From assembly GCA_015680685.1 (NCBI GenBank), contig MNCI01038357.1, positions 22,126 to 86,125 on the forward strand: a stretch of DNA of 64,000 bases. The letters run 5' to 3'. Below the pieces are notes generated by a model. The model saw nothing but the letters and a program-made list of their open reading frames with translations, searched no databases and was not told the origin of the DNA. Position numbers and translations under genes: made by a program. Of this stretch, positions 46,241 to 57,543 are shown piece by piece; within the stretch, counting starts at the first letter, position 1, and every line of letters starts with the position of its first letter. Source of the DNA: Gnetum montanum (lineage: Eukaryota > Streptophyta > Gnetopsida > Gnetales > Gnetaceae).

Positions 46241-46819
46241 TGTAGCATGCATTACCCACTAACGCTCTTCATGCATTAGGTAATGCATGAAAGTGCCCAC
46301 CATGCCCACTAATGCATTTTATGGGTTAGTTAATGCATGAAAGTGGCCTCCATGCCCATTAACGCATTCTTATGAGTTAGTTAATGCATGAAAGTGGCCA
46401 AATATACCCACTAACACATTTTTTATGAGTTGGTTAACTCATCAAGGTGGTCTCCATATCTAGTAATGTGTTTTTTACACATTAGCATTGGGTCTCTTAT
46501 GGTAACCAATTTCGTGGCTTATAAATTTGTTCTTGATGGGAGAACAAAGGCACCACGAATCAAAATAGGATTATAGTTCTGGTCACTTTTACAAATGCTT
46601 GAAGATTGCATACACCATCGTTGTAGAGCGCCCATGTGAAAGAAGAATCAAAATGTCAAATTTAATCTAAAGCATCAATGGCTGAAGGTTAGCTCCATTT
46701 GCTCAAGAATTGTGCATTTCTAGTTATTTATGCATGTGAATTTATTATGCCATTTGCTTCTACATTTTGTACTTTGATTACTTGTGCCATTTGGTTTTTT
46801 GCACAATTATTTTCTTACA
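46241..46819 (+). repeat. Right LTR of plus-strand copia
   Basis: Starts TGTAGCATGC and ends TTACA, followed by TGCCT. The TATA box is at 46520-46527. Confidence 0.92.
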
Positions 46820-46862
46820 TGCCTTTGTAATTTTTAATTATATGAAAGGATGGGCTGTAACA

Positions 46863-47275
46863 TCAATAAAAAGAGAGAGTAAAGTGAACTATTAATGTTA
46901 AAGGTAGTTATGACAATGTCTCCATCTTATTAATGTTGTGAACATTAAAGGCAGTTCTATTAACATCTCTATCTTATTAAATGTTGGTAGCAGTTTGTCA
47001 CATTGATAAAAAGAGAGAGTAAAGTGAATTGTCAATGTTAAAGGTAGCTATGGCAATGTCTCCATCTTGTTAAATGTTGTGAACATTAAAGGCAGTGTTG
47101 TCAACATTTCTATCTTATTAAATGCTGTTAGTAGTTTGTTTGTCACATTCATAAAAAAAGAGTAAAGTGAACTATCAACGTTAAAGGTAGTTATGGCAAA
47201 GTCTCCATCTTATTAAATGTTGTGAACATTAAAGGTATTTCTATAAATGTTTCTATCTTATTAAATGTTGTCAAC
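46863..47275. repeat. Three tandem units of about 143 bp
   Basis: Units begin AAAAAGAGAGAGTAAAGTGAA near 46868, 47009 and (variant) 47152; each contains GTTAAAGGTAG, AATGTCTCCATCTT, TTAAATGTTGTGAACATTAA and TTTCTATCTTATTAA. Part of the block matches 30075-30125 of copy A before the gap there. Confidence 0.8.
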
Positions 47276-47449
47276 ATTTTTTTTGGATGATAGTTTGGGT
47301 ACCAAAAAAATCATGTCTCTATCCTTGTGAGTAGTTTTTTTATTTTATTTTTAAATAATTTTACGAGTACCCAAAAAAGTTTGAGCAGTTTTTTAATGAT
47401 ATTGTGAGTACCCCAAAATATTTGAAAAAGCAACTTAGAATAGCGACTA

Positions 47450-47610
47450 TAGGTCCATACTATTATAGCATGTGACTATAAGCCACGATGTATCATAGCC
47501 AACTCCGAACCTGGGCTAATTATATGTAGTACCCCACACTAGCACTTAGCATTGATTACAATGATATCTTGTTGAATTTTAAGCTGTAAACCCATATAAG
47601 CAGGTTAACA
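47450..47610. repeat. Distal part of the duplicated P450 locus (copy B)
   Basis: Aligns with 31620-31640 and 31965-32075: both have AGCATGTGACTA, then GATTACAATGAT or CATTACAACGAT, then TTCTTGTTGAATTTT or ATCTTGTTGAATTTT. Confidence 0.6.
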
Positions 47611-47769
47611 ATGAAGGCCATAACTAAACATAGGTTAAAAAATTAGATTGGATTGGTAAATTGGTAGCTTTTTTTTAATAATTGAATCTAAAAATCAGAA
47701 GAATAAATCAGTGTAATTGTCAATATTAGCATTAGCTTAAATATATATTATGTATATTTTTATAGTTTG

Positions 47770-48200
47770 GCTAAAATGATCTACATTGAAACACGATGAT
47801 TAGAGAAAGAATAAGACTATCACATTCAAACATGACCATTGGGTGAGAAACAAGACTAATGTTTAAGTCATATAGAACTTATAGATAAGGACCAAGAGAA
47901 TCTTACTTTTAAAGTAACTTTAACCTACTCTTACTTTCTCTACCCTATCTCTATTTATGAATGTTCTCTCACTTAAATTTGTTCTCTATATCCTATACCA
48001 TATCTCCTAAATAAATTTGGTTGAGGGAACATTTAGAAATGGAGATAGGGTACAGGAAGCAAGAGCAGGTCAAAGTTTCTATATGATTTGAGAATTAGTC
48101 TTATTCCTTGTCTAATGATCATGTTTGAATATAGATGTTTTTGCGTTTCATCTTTGTACCACGTCAGCTTTCGAGTCAATTTCAAGGGTGAAATTTTTCC
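47770..48200. repeat. Imperfect inverted repeat (foldback), about 430 bp
   Basis: The arm 47815-47975 is the reverse complement of 48015-48135, for example ACCCTATCTCTATTTATGAA against the complement of TAGAAATGGAGATAGGGT, and CATTCAAACATGACCATT against the complement of AATGATCATGTTTGAATA. One arm has about 35 extra bases. The loop is short. It could be a MITE-like foldback element or a small-RNA hairpin. Confidence 0.7.
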
Positions 48201-49065
48201 TCTACAAACCATCTCTACCACATAAGCTTTGACACATTAGTGTATGTCATGTCAACATAACATTATTAGTGACATCAAAAAAGCACCATGTCAGCTTGTA
48301 GATCTAGTTTGTAAGGGTAATTTTAGGCTCTATTAACTCACTTTGTTGCATCATCGTCAATGATGTCATCATGACATTAGCACTATGCCACATGAGCATG
48401 TAAAGCTATTTCGTGAAGTTAAATTTAGTTTGATGAACTAGCTTTACTACCTCAATACAATGCCACATCATCATCACCATGTCAACACCCTACCATCTCA
48501 ACATGTAGAGCTCATTCATGAGGCCACATTCTAGCCTTATTAAAGAGCCTATGGGACTTGGTCCATTGAATCAAATCATTGAAAAGCATGCTATTACAAG
48601 AAGTTTCTTGGTGGTTAGAAATTAAATAGCTTTAAAACTAAATTTAATGAACTAGGATCTCTTAAGGGAATGTGGTTATCATTAAAGGAGCTCAAAATGT
48701 GGAGGATTTGTAGGATAGTTATCCAACATCCTATCTAAATAAGACATTTGGCAACTATAGCTTTTAATTTCTATGGTAGTTGTAACTAAATTCTCATAGT
48801 GATTATAACTAATTTTAAATTCCCATGATGTTTGTAACTACCATGAAGCCACTATCAAAAGGGCTTCAAAATGTAGGGAGAAAAAAAGAAGAAGACATAT
48901 TAGAGACTACTTGTAAAAATGGCTTGCTAATTACTACATCAATTCAGCTACTTTGTTTAAACCCTACGAGTTCCTTTTCTTCTCAATTTGTCTTGGTCGC
49001 TTAGCTAATAGTCTAGATAGTACTTTTCTTGGCATTTAATTTTGGAACTTTCTAATTACTCTTAT
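48201..49065. other. No gene seen
   Basis: AT-rich; several CATGTCA/TGACATG-like words near 48230-48500 but no coding signal that I recognise. Confidence 0.35.
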
Positions 49066-49069
49066 AACT

Positions 49070-49510
49070 CTATTTTCTTGCAATTCTAGACTTTTATTGG
49101 TTAGCCATGTAAGAGTTTATATTTTCCTTTGAAAAGCATCTTGAGCAATTTAATAGTAGTTTATTTTATAAAATTTCCCGTTCAAGTCTAGAGGGTCTAG
49201 AAAATATTTGATATTTTGAGTTAACTTGAAATAGCTTTAATTTTTAAAGTTTTTTCTCATGATCAATCTTGAAATTGTTAAGAATTTTCCAATAGCTCTA
49301 TGATTTACAATCCTAGACATCTATTAACTAGTCATATAATGGCTTGTATTTTACTTTTACAAAGTGTTCTGGGTAGTTCAATAGAAGTGTCTTTTATGAA
49401 ATTTCCTATTAAGCCCAAATGGTTTGGATAATTTCTAGCACCTTGGGTTGAATTGGAATAACTTTATTTTAAAGTGTTTCCTCATGTTCATTTTATCTTG
49501 CTTAAATGTT
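49070..49510. repeat. Diverged tandem duplication, period about 210-220 bp
   Basis: 49075-49270 resembles 49290-49510: both have CAATTCTAGAC or CAATCCTAGACA, then a GGTTAG/ACTAGTCAT stretch, then ATGAAATTTCC or ATAAAATTTCCC, then TTGAAATAG or TTGGAATAA, then TTTCTCATG. It may be part of the leader or LTR of the gypsy element downstream. Confidence 0.55.
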
Positions 49511-50284
49511 TGAGATTCCACAAAAATCTACCTTCTCTCTTATTTTCATTTAAAGTCCATTGAATCTTTCTCTATTTCCATTTTTCTTATGGAATTTTCT
49601 CTCTAGGAAAAACTAGGAGTAGATTTTTGTAGAATTGTGCTTAAGTATTTTGGTGAAATTTTATTTGTTTTAAGCAACATACTATATAGACTACATAGAC
49701 TAAGTGACTTGACAAAATAAGAACCTTTAATGACTCGTAGTATTCAACAAGTTTAGCTAATTTTTTGTTATAATAGTGAGTTACTGTTTAATACACAAAC
49801 CCAACCATTTCAAGAATCTTAACAACAAATACTTGTTTATGCTTGGTTTACTCTATTATCACTAACTTTATTTGGAGGTATCTAGGTCTTGGTGTCTCTA
49901 GAAATCAGCAAACACCTAAACTCAAGTTTGAAGGAACACCTTTGTTTCTCGTGATCCTAGTCATGAGACTGAAGGAAACATTGGTGGTCCTAAATGGTCA
50001 CCTACAGTTCTTTTTGATGCTCTAAGGAGGATAAGAAAATTAGTTATTATTTTGATTTAATAGCTGAAAAAACTGATAACTCTGAAGATTTCGAAAGTCC
50101 TAAAGAATTTTCTAATTATAAGATCAATTATTTATTGGAGGAAAAATAGAAAAAGATTTTTGAGTTTAGAACATGTAGTGGAGTAAAAACTAAAAAGACA
50201 AGAAGTTCATCTCTTCTATTTCGTTTATCAATCTTTAGGGGAAGGTCAAAGAAATATACGAGTTCAGAAATCAAAGGAATCCTA
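49511..50284. other. Leader region of plus-strand gypsy element, no clear LTR
   Basis: No recognised gene. I looked for a primer site and LTR ends and could not define them. Confidence 0.35.
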
Positions 50285-51285
50285 ATAGGATGGCAAATCC
50301 ACAACTAGTCAATCCTTGGCAAGGAGTTACACCATTAAGGTTTGAAAATTACAATGATATTCCTAAGGCAATTTACAAATATTTGCCTGAGCCCTTTATT
50401 CTTGGAAAAGCTTACTTGGTTGAAGAATAACTCCACCTATTTGAGTTAGCTTTAGCTCATGCAAATATTCAACACCAAGACCAAGGATATCGCTCAAATT
50501 TGGTATTCAAATTTGTCAAGTAATAGTATTACAAGTTGGGATGAAATGAAAATCCTTCTCTTGGCTTAGTTTGGCAATCAATTGGATCATCAACAACTAT
50601 ACTATGAGCTAGTATAAGCTAACCAAGAAGTTAAATAGTTAATTAGAGATTTCAACATTAAATTTCAACAAATTTGTGGGCTCTTTCAAAGTTAGTATAA
50701 AATGTCAGATGAAATGCTTAGAAACACTTATCTTAAGGCTATGAATGCCAATATTTCAATCTAGTTAAGGATAACTCCAAACTTGCTAACACTGAATGAT
50801 TACTTTAGTAAAGCTATATAATTAGAAAAATAGCTAAACTTAAACAATGAAGAACTTATCATAGCTCAAAAAAGGAAAGAGAAAATTATAATCCATGTGC
50901 AAAATTTTGCCAAACTTAAAGCACTATTAAAGCCTTCTCATATTAAAATAGATCAAGAGTTAGAAAGTAGAGAATCTAAGAAAGGACAGTTAATGAAATA
51001 CTTATTCAACAAAGTAGTGAAACTAGAAAAATCTTTGCCAAAAATTGAAATAAAGGAGAAAAACAAAAACAAAAAATATAAGTATCAAGATACTAAGTTA
51101 GTAGATGATGAGGATGAAAGTGATATTGTTGTGTCTAACTTCCTTGATATTGAATTTGATAATGAGCTAACTAGTGTCCATTATGTAAGCAAATCTTCTG
51201 AGAGTGGATTTAGTGATAGCTCTTCTCTATCATGTTCTAAAGAGGATATTTTGTTAGATGAAGAGTGTAATAACAATGAATAAAA
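50285..51285 (+). pseudogene. gag of plus-strand gypsy element (50.3-55.5 kb)
   Basis: Opens near ATGGCAAATCCACAACTAGT (50290). The gag domain near 50490-50560 reads IWYSNLSSNSITSWDEMK and then FGNQL in another frame. From 50897 to 51285 an open stretch of 128 codons is lysine and glutamate-rich, with an acidic, serine-rich tail (DDEDESDIV). No zinc knuckle seen. Stops are frequent before 50890. Confidence 0.65.
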
Positions 51286-51659
51286 TAGATATAATCTATG
51301 ATCAAAATAAAACTTAATCACTTCCAGGTCTCCATACATCATTTTTAACCCATCTACTAAGAGGAAGGTTTTTGAACCAAGTGGAAAAGAAACAAATAAA
51401 AAATAAAGAAGATCAAATAGTGCAAACTAGTCAAAATCATACTTTCAATAAATGGGTGAAGAAATAAGGCTTTCATGGAGATAAAGAATATAATCTAATT
51501 GAGGATCTTAAACATGTCAAGGCCAACATTAGCATATATCAATTGTTATAGATAAGAGATCAACATAGAAAATCTTTAAGCTTATTAAAGCAAAAACAAG
51601 AGTTGGAGAGTTAGAGTTAAGTTATGTGTCTAACATTGATAAGAAAACAAAAACTAGCT

Positions 51660-52130
51660 ATAATTGCACTCTTAATTAAGAAGTTCCTGCTTTTCTTTAA
51701 ACCATAAAATTAAAAGATAAATATCTGCATAATTGTCTGGTTAATTTTGGAGCTACCTCTACTATCATGTCATTATGTATATGCAAGAAACTTGGTTTGA
51801 CTCCTAAAAAATCCAATGAAAAGATTGTTCAAGTGGACAAAAGTAAAGTGACGATTGTGGATTAGCTATCAAATGTTCTATTAGAAATTGCTTTTGAACC
51901 CTGTATGAAAAGTAGAGTGACTATTCAAGTAGCAAATATCTTGAATTCATGTAGTCTTTTGTTGAGTATAAGTTGGAGTAAAAATATATCAAGTTATATA
52001 TCAATAGATTATTCACATATGTGGCTACATTGGAAAGGGGAACCAAATAAGATATACATATATAGTGAACCTTTGATGATTGAAAACATTACTTCAAATG
52101 GAAAAAACAAAGCTATCAAAACCAGAGCTT
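51660..52130 (+). pseudogene. Protease remnant of plus-strand gypsy
   Basis: Near 51735 it reads CLVNFGATSTIMSL, which resembles the aspartic protease motif L-V-D-x-G-A-S with the catalytic Asp replaced by Asn. The following hydrophobic segment also fits. Clearly inactive. Confidence 0.6.
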
Positions 52131-52189
52131 TTGAATCCAAAATTTGCACACTTCAAGAAGTTTATAACATGAAAAAAGAGAGATCCCAA

Positions 52190-52630
52190 GATAAGAGCAA
52201 GTGGGAGTCATATTTTGATGGTTCTTGTAATTCCAAAGGTGTAGGAGTTGTAGTAGTTCTATTAAAATATGATTCCCACAAATTTTAAAGGAAATTCATC
52301 TATCTTTTCCTTGCACTAACAAGAAGGTTGAATATGAAGCTTTAAGTATTAGAATTAAACTAGCATTGGAAAAAGGGATCAAGGTGATCATGATAAATAG
52401 AGATTCAAGAGTAGTTTGTGAATAGATTAAAGGTGATTGCATAGTAAAAAGCTCATTCTTATGGCCTTATAAATAGCTTGTCTATAAAATGATGGACTAG
52501 TTTCATCACAATAAAATAGAACATGTATGCAGGGAAGATAATCACTTAGAAGATTATTTAGCAAAGATAGCTTCGACATTAGATTTAAAAAGTATAGAAA
52601 ATTATGAAGGGTTAGTAATTGAAAATGAAC
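52190..52630 (+). pseudogene. Archaeal-type RNase H placed before RT (plus-strand gypsy)
   Basis: Reads KWESYFDGSCNSKGVGVVVV near 52200-52260 (first catalytic Asp in FDG), then NKKVEYEAL near 52325 (the catalytic Glu in EYEAL), then VIMINRDSRVV near 52390 (second Asp in DS), then REDNHLEDYLAKIAS near 52535 (last Asp). This pattern belongs to the archaeal-type RNase H acquired by plant Tat elements. Here it sits upstream of the RT. Three or more stops interrupt it. Confidence 0.75.
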
Positions 52631-53099
52631 ATTAGCCATCAATACTAGATAACATAAACCATTTATAGGTATTTTAAGATGATGATCAATTGCTTAGGTT
52701 CTTGAAGAATAAGCAAGAATTCAAAAATAAAATCATATGTGAAACAACATTAAGGCTTAAGTCAAATTTCATTTACAAAAACGTGATTGATTACAAACAC
52801 AAGTTTAATACAAATCTACTTACAAGAAAAGATATACAAAATCTAAATGACTAAGCTTATGAAATATTAAATCTTGGATCTATTGAGATGCCAAAGATTT
52901 TAAACATCACAAAGGAAAAGAATTTGTTTTTTTTTTTAAATTTATTATTACTATTGAAAAATAATTTAGGAAATTTTTCCTTGGTCTTATGATGACTTTA
53001 AGACTTTTAGACCAGATGTGATGACACATAAAATTCCTTTTGTAAATGATTGTAAGATAGATAAAAAAAAGTAAAGGAAATTTCTAGTTCCATATTCAA

Positions 53100-54110
53100 C
53101 ATGGCTTGCTAATCTTATCCAAATAAGGAAGAAGAATGATGATATCAGGCTTTTTGTGGATTTCAAAAATTTTAATGAAGCCGTGAAAAAGACATATATC
53201 TACTTCCCAGAATTGATGAAATGTCGATTAAAGTATCAGGGTGTTAGGTATATTCTTTCCTAGATGGTTTTTCAAGCTATAATTAGATTATGGTAGATAA
53301 AAGTGATATGTATCAGAAAACATTCATTACCAAATGGGGGACTTTTTCTTACAAAAGAATGTCATTTGGATTATCAAATTCTAGAGCTACTTTCCAAAGA
53401 GCTATGGATTGGAATTTTAAAGATTTAATAGGCAAATTCATCGTGGTTTATTTGGATGATATTACAAGTTATTCAAAGAGGAAGGAAGATCATATCAATT
53501 ATCTCCAATAAATGTTTGATAGATGTCATGAATATGGTATTCATTAAATCCTAAGAAATGTATCTTTGTGATTAAGTCTAGAAGCTTGATAGGTCATGTA
53601 ATTTGTCAACAAGAAATTGCTATAGATGATTCACAAATTCAAGCCATCCAAAATATTGAGCATCCAACAAATAAAAAGCCTCTTAGATCTTTATTTTGAA
53701 AGATAAATTTTGTTAAGAAATTTATCCCAAGATTCATTGAAATTACTAAACCTTTGATGCATATGCTTAAGAAAGATATCCTAGTAAGGAAAACACTAGA
53801 ATCAAAGAAAGCCTTAGTAGAAATTAAAATGGCTATTCAAGAAGCTCAATACTTGGTAAAACCAAAACTAAAGGAAGATTTTTGGTTATATGCTTTTACC
53901 TCACATGCATCAATTGCCACTATTTTAACTCAAAGAGATGAAGGTCAAGATGAATCGATTGGATTTTTTTGGTATTGGCTTAAGGGTTCTAAGCTAAATT
54001 ATTAGGATTTAGATAAACAAGCATTTGAAATTATTAAAGCACTTCTACATTTGAAATATTACTTGCAAAGCTCATTGGTTCATATATGTCAATAAAGCTT
54101 GCAGTTAAGT
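53100..54110 (+). pseudogene. Reverse transcriptase and RNase H of plus-strand gypsy
   Basis: IRKKNDDIRLFVDFKNFNEA-like sequence near 53125-53180, FLDGFSSYN near 53260, KTFITKWGTFSYKRMSFGLS at 53320-53370, and the catalytic VYLDDI at 53447. The gypsy-type RNase H at 53870-54060 reads LYAFTSHASIATILTQRDE and later LDKQAFEIIKALLHLKYYL. Stops and frameshifts are present. Confidence 0.82.
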
Positions 54111-54329
54111 AATCCTTGGCTTAAAATGAAACTATATTGAAAAGAGGTAAGTGGCTTGTAAAGCTTCAAGGTTTCGGATTTTCATTGGAAGGATGTAAAA
54201 CTTTTAAAGAAATGGGATTAGCTAAGTTAATGGCCAAAGAAGTTGAAATATGTATGTTAAGGACTCATGAAGGAAATTGGTATGAGGAAATTTTAGAATT
54301 TATTACTACAAGAAAGGTTCCAGATAATT

Positions 54330-55510
54330 TTACTGCAAGTTAGAAAAGAGCTTTCTTAAAAAAGGTAAATAAATTTGTGATTAAAGATGGAATTTTATAT
54401 AGAAAGGAATTTAGAGGGGTTTTGTTGGAATGTGTTCATAATGATCAAATTGATCATGTTTTAGAACAATTTCATGACCATGCTAATCTATTTTAAGAAT
54501 CTCCTAAGTCCACCATGAACATATACTCCACTATGATTTTTATTGGTCTAGCATGTACTAGGATATTAGCTCGAAGATTCAAAGATGTTATAAATGTTAG
54601 ATTCATGAATGAAAAATCCAGAAGGCTAGAGCTTCTTTAAACTAGTAATTACAAAAAGTCCATTTCAACAATGGGGCTTAGATTTTATTGGCACAATTAC
54701 TCTTTCAATGGATAGACATATTTATTCTTACAATCACTAACTATTTTACTAAATGATCTAAAGCAAGAGCTGTAAGAAATAGTTTAGCATTGAATGTAAT
54801 TAGTTTCTTAGAGATCATATTCTAAACCGCTTTAGTATGCCTAAACTTTTGATATTTGATAATGGACCTACTTTTCAATCTGAAGAGTTTATAAAATAGG
54901 CATCATAGAAATCTATTTTTTTATTTTATTCTTCTAATTATTATCCTAAGGGGAATGGCTTACCTAAATCTACAAATAAAAAGCTTATTTTCTATATCAA
55001 AAGATCAATGGATGGGAATTTGGGTAATTAGATAAATTACTTGCAATTTGCATTGTGGAATAATTGCATCATATTTTAAAAGGCTATTGGAATGTTAGTT
55101 TATAATTTGATTTATGGTTTGCGTGCAGGAGTTACAAATAAAATTATAAGGTCAGCTTCAGATTTTATGTAAAAGTAAAGTGAAAAAATGGATAAGGATA
55201 GAAATTCCATGGCCTTGATAATTAAAAGAGAAGTTGAAATGGATAGAGCTAGGGATAATTTCTTAAAAAAAATGCTTCTCAAATTAAAAGATGATTTGAT
55301 AGAAAGGATGTGAAAAGAACTTTTAAAATTGGTGATCTTGTATTATTATGGAATATGAAAAATTCAAGTAAATTTTTGACAAAATGGATGGGGCCATTCT
55401 AGATCAAGAAGAAAGTGCTAGAAGACACATACAAATTGTCCACATTAAGTGGAATAGAACTAAAGCTTCCATTTAATGTCCTCCACATTAAGCATTACTT
55501 TGGACAACCA
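54330..55510 (+). pseudogene. Integrase of plus-strand gypsy
   Basis: ILYRKEFRGVLLECVH near 54390 starts the H2C2 region. The core has WGLDFIGTI near 54675 and LLIFDNGPTFQSEEFIK near 54850, then NYYPKGNGLPKSTNKKL near 54940. The C-terminal part reads TKWMGPF near 55380 and LPFNVLHIKHYFGQP near 55465, a chromodomain-free end. Decayed. Confidence 0.82.
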
Positions 55511-55520
55511 CACACAACTT

Positions 55521-56219
55521 GATAAAGTAAAAATAAATAAATAATAAATAAACAAGAAAAAATATAATAAATATGTACGTAGTAGTGGTTGTTTAAAAAA
55601 TAAATTAGATTTAATAAAAGTTATTATTGCATGTTGTGGAAATTAAATGGACTATAGTGGAAGTTATAAAAAGCAAATTGTGGTAAATAAATAAGCCATA
55701 TTGGAAGTGCATAAGTTAGTTACAAAAGCAGTGTGAGATATCAAAAATTAGAATTATATAAGGAGCTATAGCTAACTCAATGAAACAAAAAAATCAACTT
55801 CAGTATTCACCAAGATAGATTCAGTTCTAATTTGTAGCAAAGAGTGAGCCTGGAAAATGCTAATTAAAAGGCCCTTTATTCCATACATGATTAGTGACTG
55901 TCAAAAACATGTTTTTAGGAATTTTTGCAAGGCAACAACTCGTGGGGCTTCCTATGACAATCCTTTCTTGACTTGGCTTTCAGATGAATTCAACTTCCTT
56001 ATTAGTAGTTGCTCTATTTCCTCTAATATTTGGGGTGAATTCTTCGAATGTGCATGGGGTGTGAAACACCGTGGAAATTGCGAGTCGGCCTCAGGCAAAG
56101 ATTCGTGATTCGGGCAAGAGTACATGACAGAATTCCAGAAAGAAGAACAAGAAAGGGCAAGGCAAGGAGGTGCGTGGCATCAAGACTTTGGTTCCCTTTG
56201 CAGATTTCTTATCTCACTA
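55521..56219. other. Downstream of gypsy element; candidate LTR, no gene confirmed
   Basis: An A-rich run follows the integrase end. An open frame at 55857-56108 (83 codons) matches nothing I recognise. This may be the 3' LTR of the element, but I could not find its partner. Confidence 0.35.
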
Positions 56220-56760
56220 TGTTTCCATATTTACGCTATAGCATGCAGGATAGCGTAATGACGCTTTGTGTAACATAGTCCGACATTCAAAGGCAGCTTA
56301 CTTCAGCAGCTTTGGCAAAGCCTAAGGCCTAAGCAGCGGCGTAATATGCGACTTCCCGTATATTTTGGCTAAGTCTTTTGTCCAAGGCTGAGTTTACGCT
56401 CAGTACGCACAACAGCGTAATGAGCGTCGAAAAAGTCAAAAAGAGATCAACGACACACAGTAGATCGGCGTTTTTCTTTTTTTTACACATTGGCTGCATT
56501 ACGCTATTTATGCAACGCAGCGTGTGTCAGCGTAAGTCATCGTCAAAATAATCATTGCTTATGCTTCACTATTCACGACAGCATAATTGAGCGTAAAGCA
56601 GCTTGAATCTATTGTCTTCATGCTTTATTACGCTCTTGTACGCGACGCAATGCTTACGAGCGTAATGTAGCCCAAAATCAATGGAGACATGTCTGACCCA
56701 CATTTGTCACTCATACGCACAATACGTAGATGCGCGTATTGTGCGTAGATACGGGTTTCA
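56220..56760. repeat. Dense TACGC/GCGTA motif cluster
   Basis: I count about 15 occurrences of TACGC or its complement in about 520 bases, often in facing pairs (for example TTACGCTC with GAGCGTAA). Base composition is clearly less AT-rich than its surroundings. The cluster lies about 100 bases upstream of a TATA box at 56849, as an enhancer cluster in an LTR U3 would. Similar GCTACGCTA words recur at 62825-62970. Confidence 0.6.
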
Positions 56761-56848
56761 ACATAAGGATGGTCAAGTCAGCGATCTTCCGAAAAGTTTG
56801 AAACACGTGTCATCATAGTTGTGCCTTCTCCACAGATCGTCAAACCTA

Positions 56849-56857
56849 TAAATATTC
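56849..56857 (+). promoter_or_regulatory. Candidate TATA box downstream of the motif cluster
   Basis: CCTATAAATATTCC. It is followed by GC-richer, C/T-rich sequence to about 57500 that reads like an LTR R-U5 or a 5' leader; no coding start is evident. Confidence 0.4.
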
Positions 56858-57543
56858 CAGTTGGCGAAGAAAAGAGCACGGCAACAGACGACAAAAAAGA
56901 ACAATAACAGAGAGACAGAGACAAGGGACACTTGGCTTGAGCATTGGCAGTAAGAGCGATTCCCCTTTGGTGAAGACACAACTTTCTCCATTAGCGATTA
57001 TCGGCAGTTTCGAGCAGAGACTACCTAAGGCAAAAGGAGCAGATCAGAGATCCAGACATGATCTAGTGTGGTTTGTGAGTTTCTATTGGTCAGAAGCAGT
57101 TGATCAATAGACGTCAGAACTTGACCTTCCTTGCATCCCTTCTCTGGCCTACAAGGTAGATCGGATTCTATTCTGCACTTCTGCTCAGACAGTTTGCTTG
57201 TTTCTTGTTGCTTTGTGTTTGCTTATACAAAACAATCGGGGTCTCCCCAGTGTAACTTGAATATACAAAATACTTATTTTCTCGGGTCAAACTATAGATC
57301 TTGCAATTACGCGTTTCTCTCGTGTCTAATTCCAGTTGTCGTGTTGATGCTATCATCGTCGTTACCATTCATCTACATCGCTTTTCTCTTATTTCGCACC
57401 TCGCCGAATCATATCATTCCACGAAATATTCGTAATCTTCATCGGTTTACTGATTAGGAAGTCCCTGTCTGATCGACAAGACCGTTCAGGGCACCGCGGA
57501 TTCATTTTTCCAGCATAGCCCTCACGCGGATCCATGGTTAAAA

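Larger units (their letters stand above)
40447..46819 (+). mobile_element. Copia LTR retrotransposon (plus strand)
   Basis: 6,373 bp with LTRs of 618 and 579 bp, a 5-bp target duplication (TGCCT), an initiator-tRNA-Met primer site, and gag, integrase, RT and RNase H in copia order. It lies inside the upstream block of the duplicated P450 locus; copy A lacks it, and the sequence rejoins cleanly (ATGCCTTTGTAATTTTT). The frame is fairly long but holds stops, so it is probably inactive. Confidence 0.93.

Noticed and set aside
46241-47275. CRISPR-like array of short repeats
   Set aside because: Repeats are adjacent and degenerate without unique spacers, and the DNA is plant nuclear; these are LTR and minisatellite units.
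55857-56108. An 83-codon open frame after the gypsy integrase
   Set aside because: No homology that I recognise, and the position suits an LTR; not enough to call a gene.
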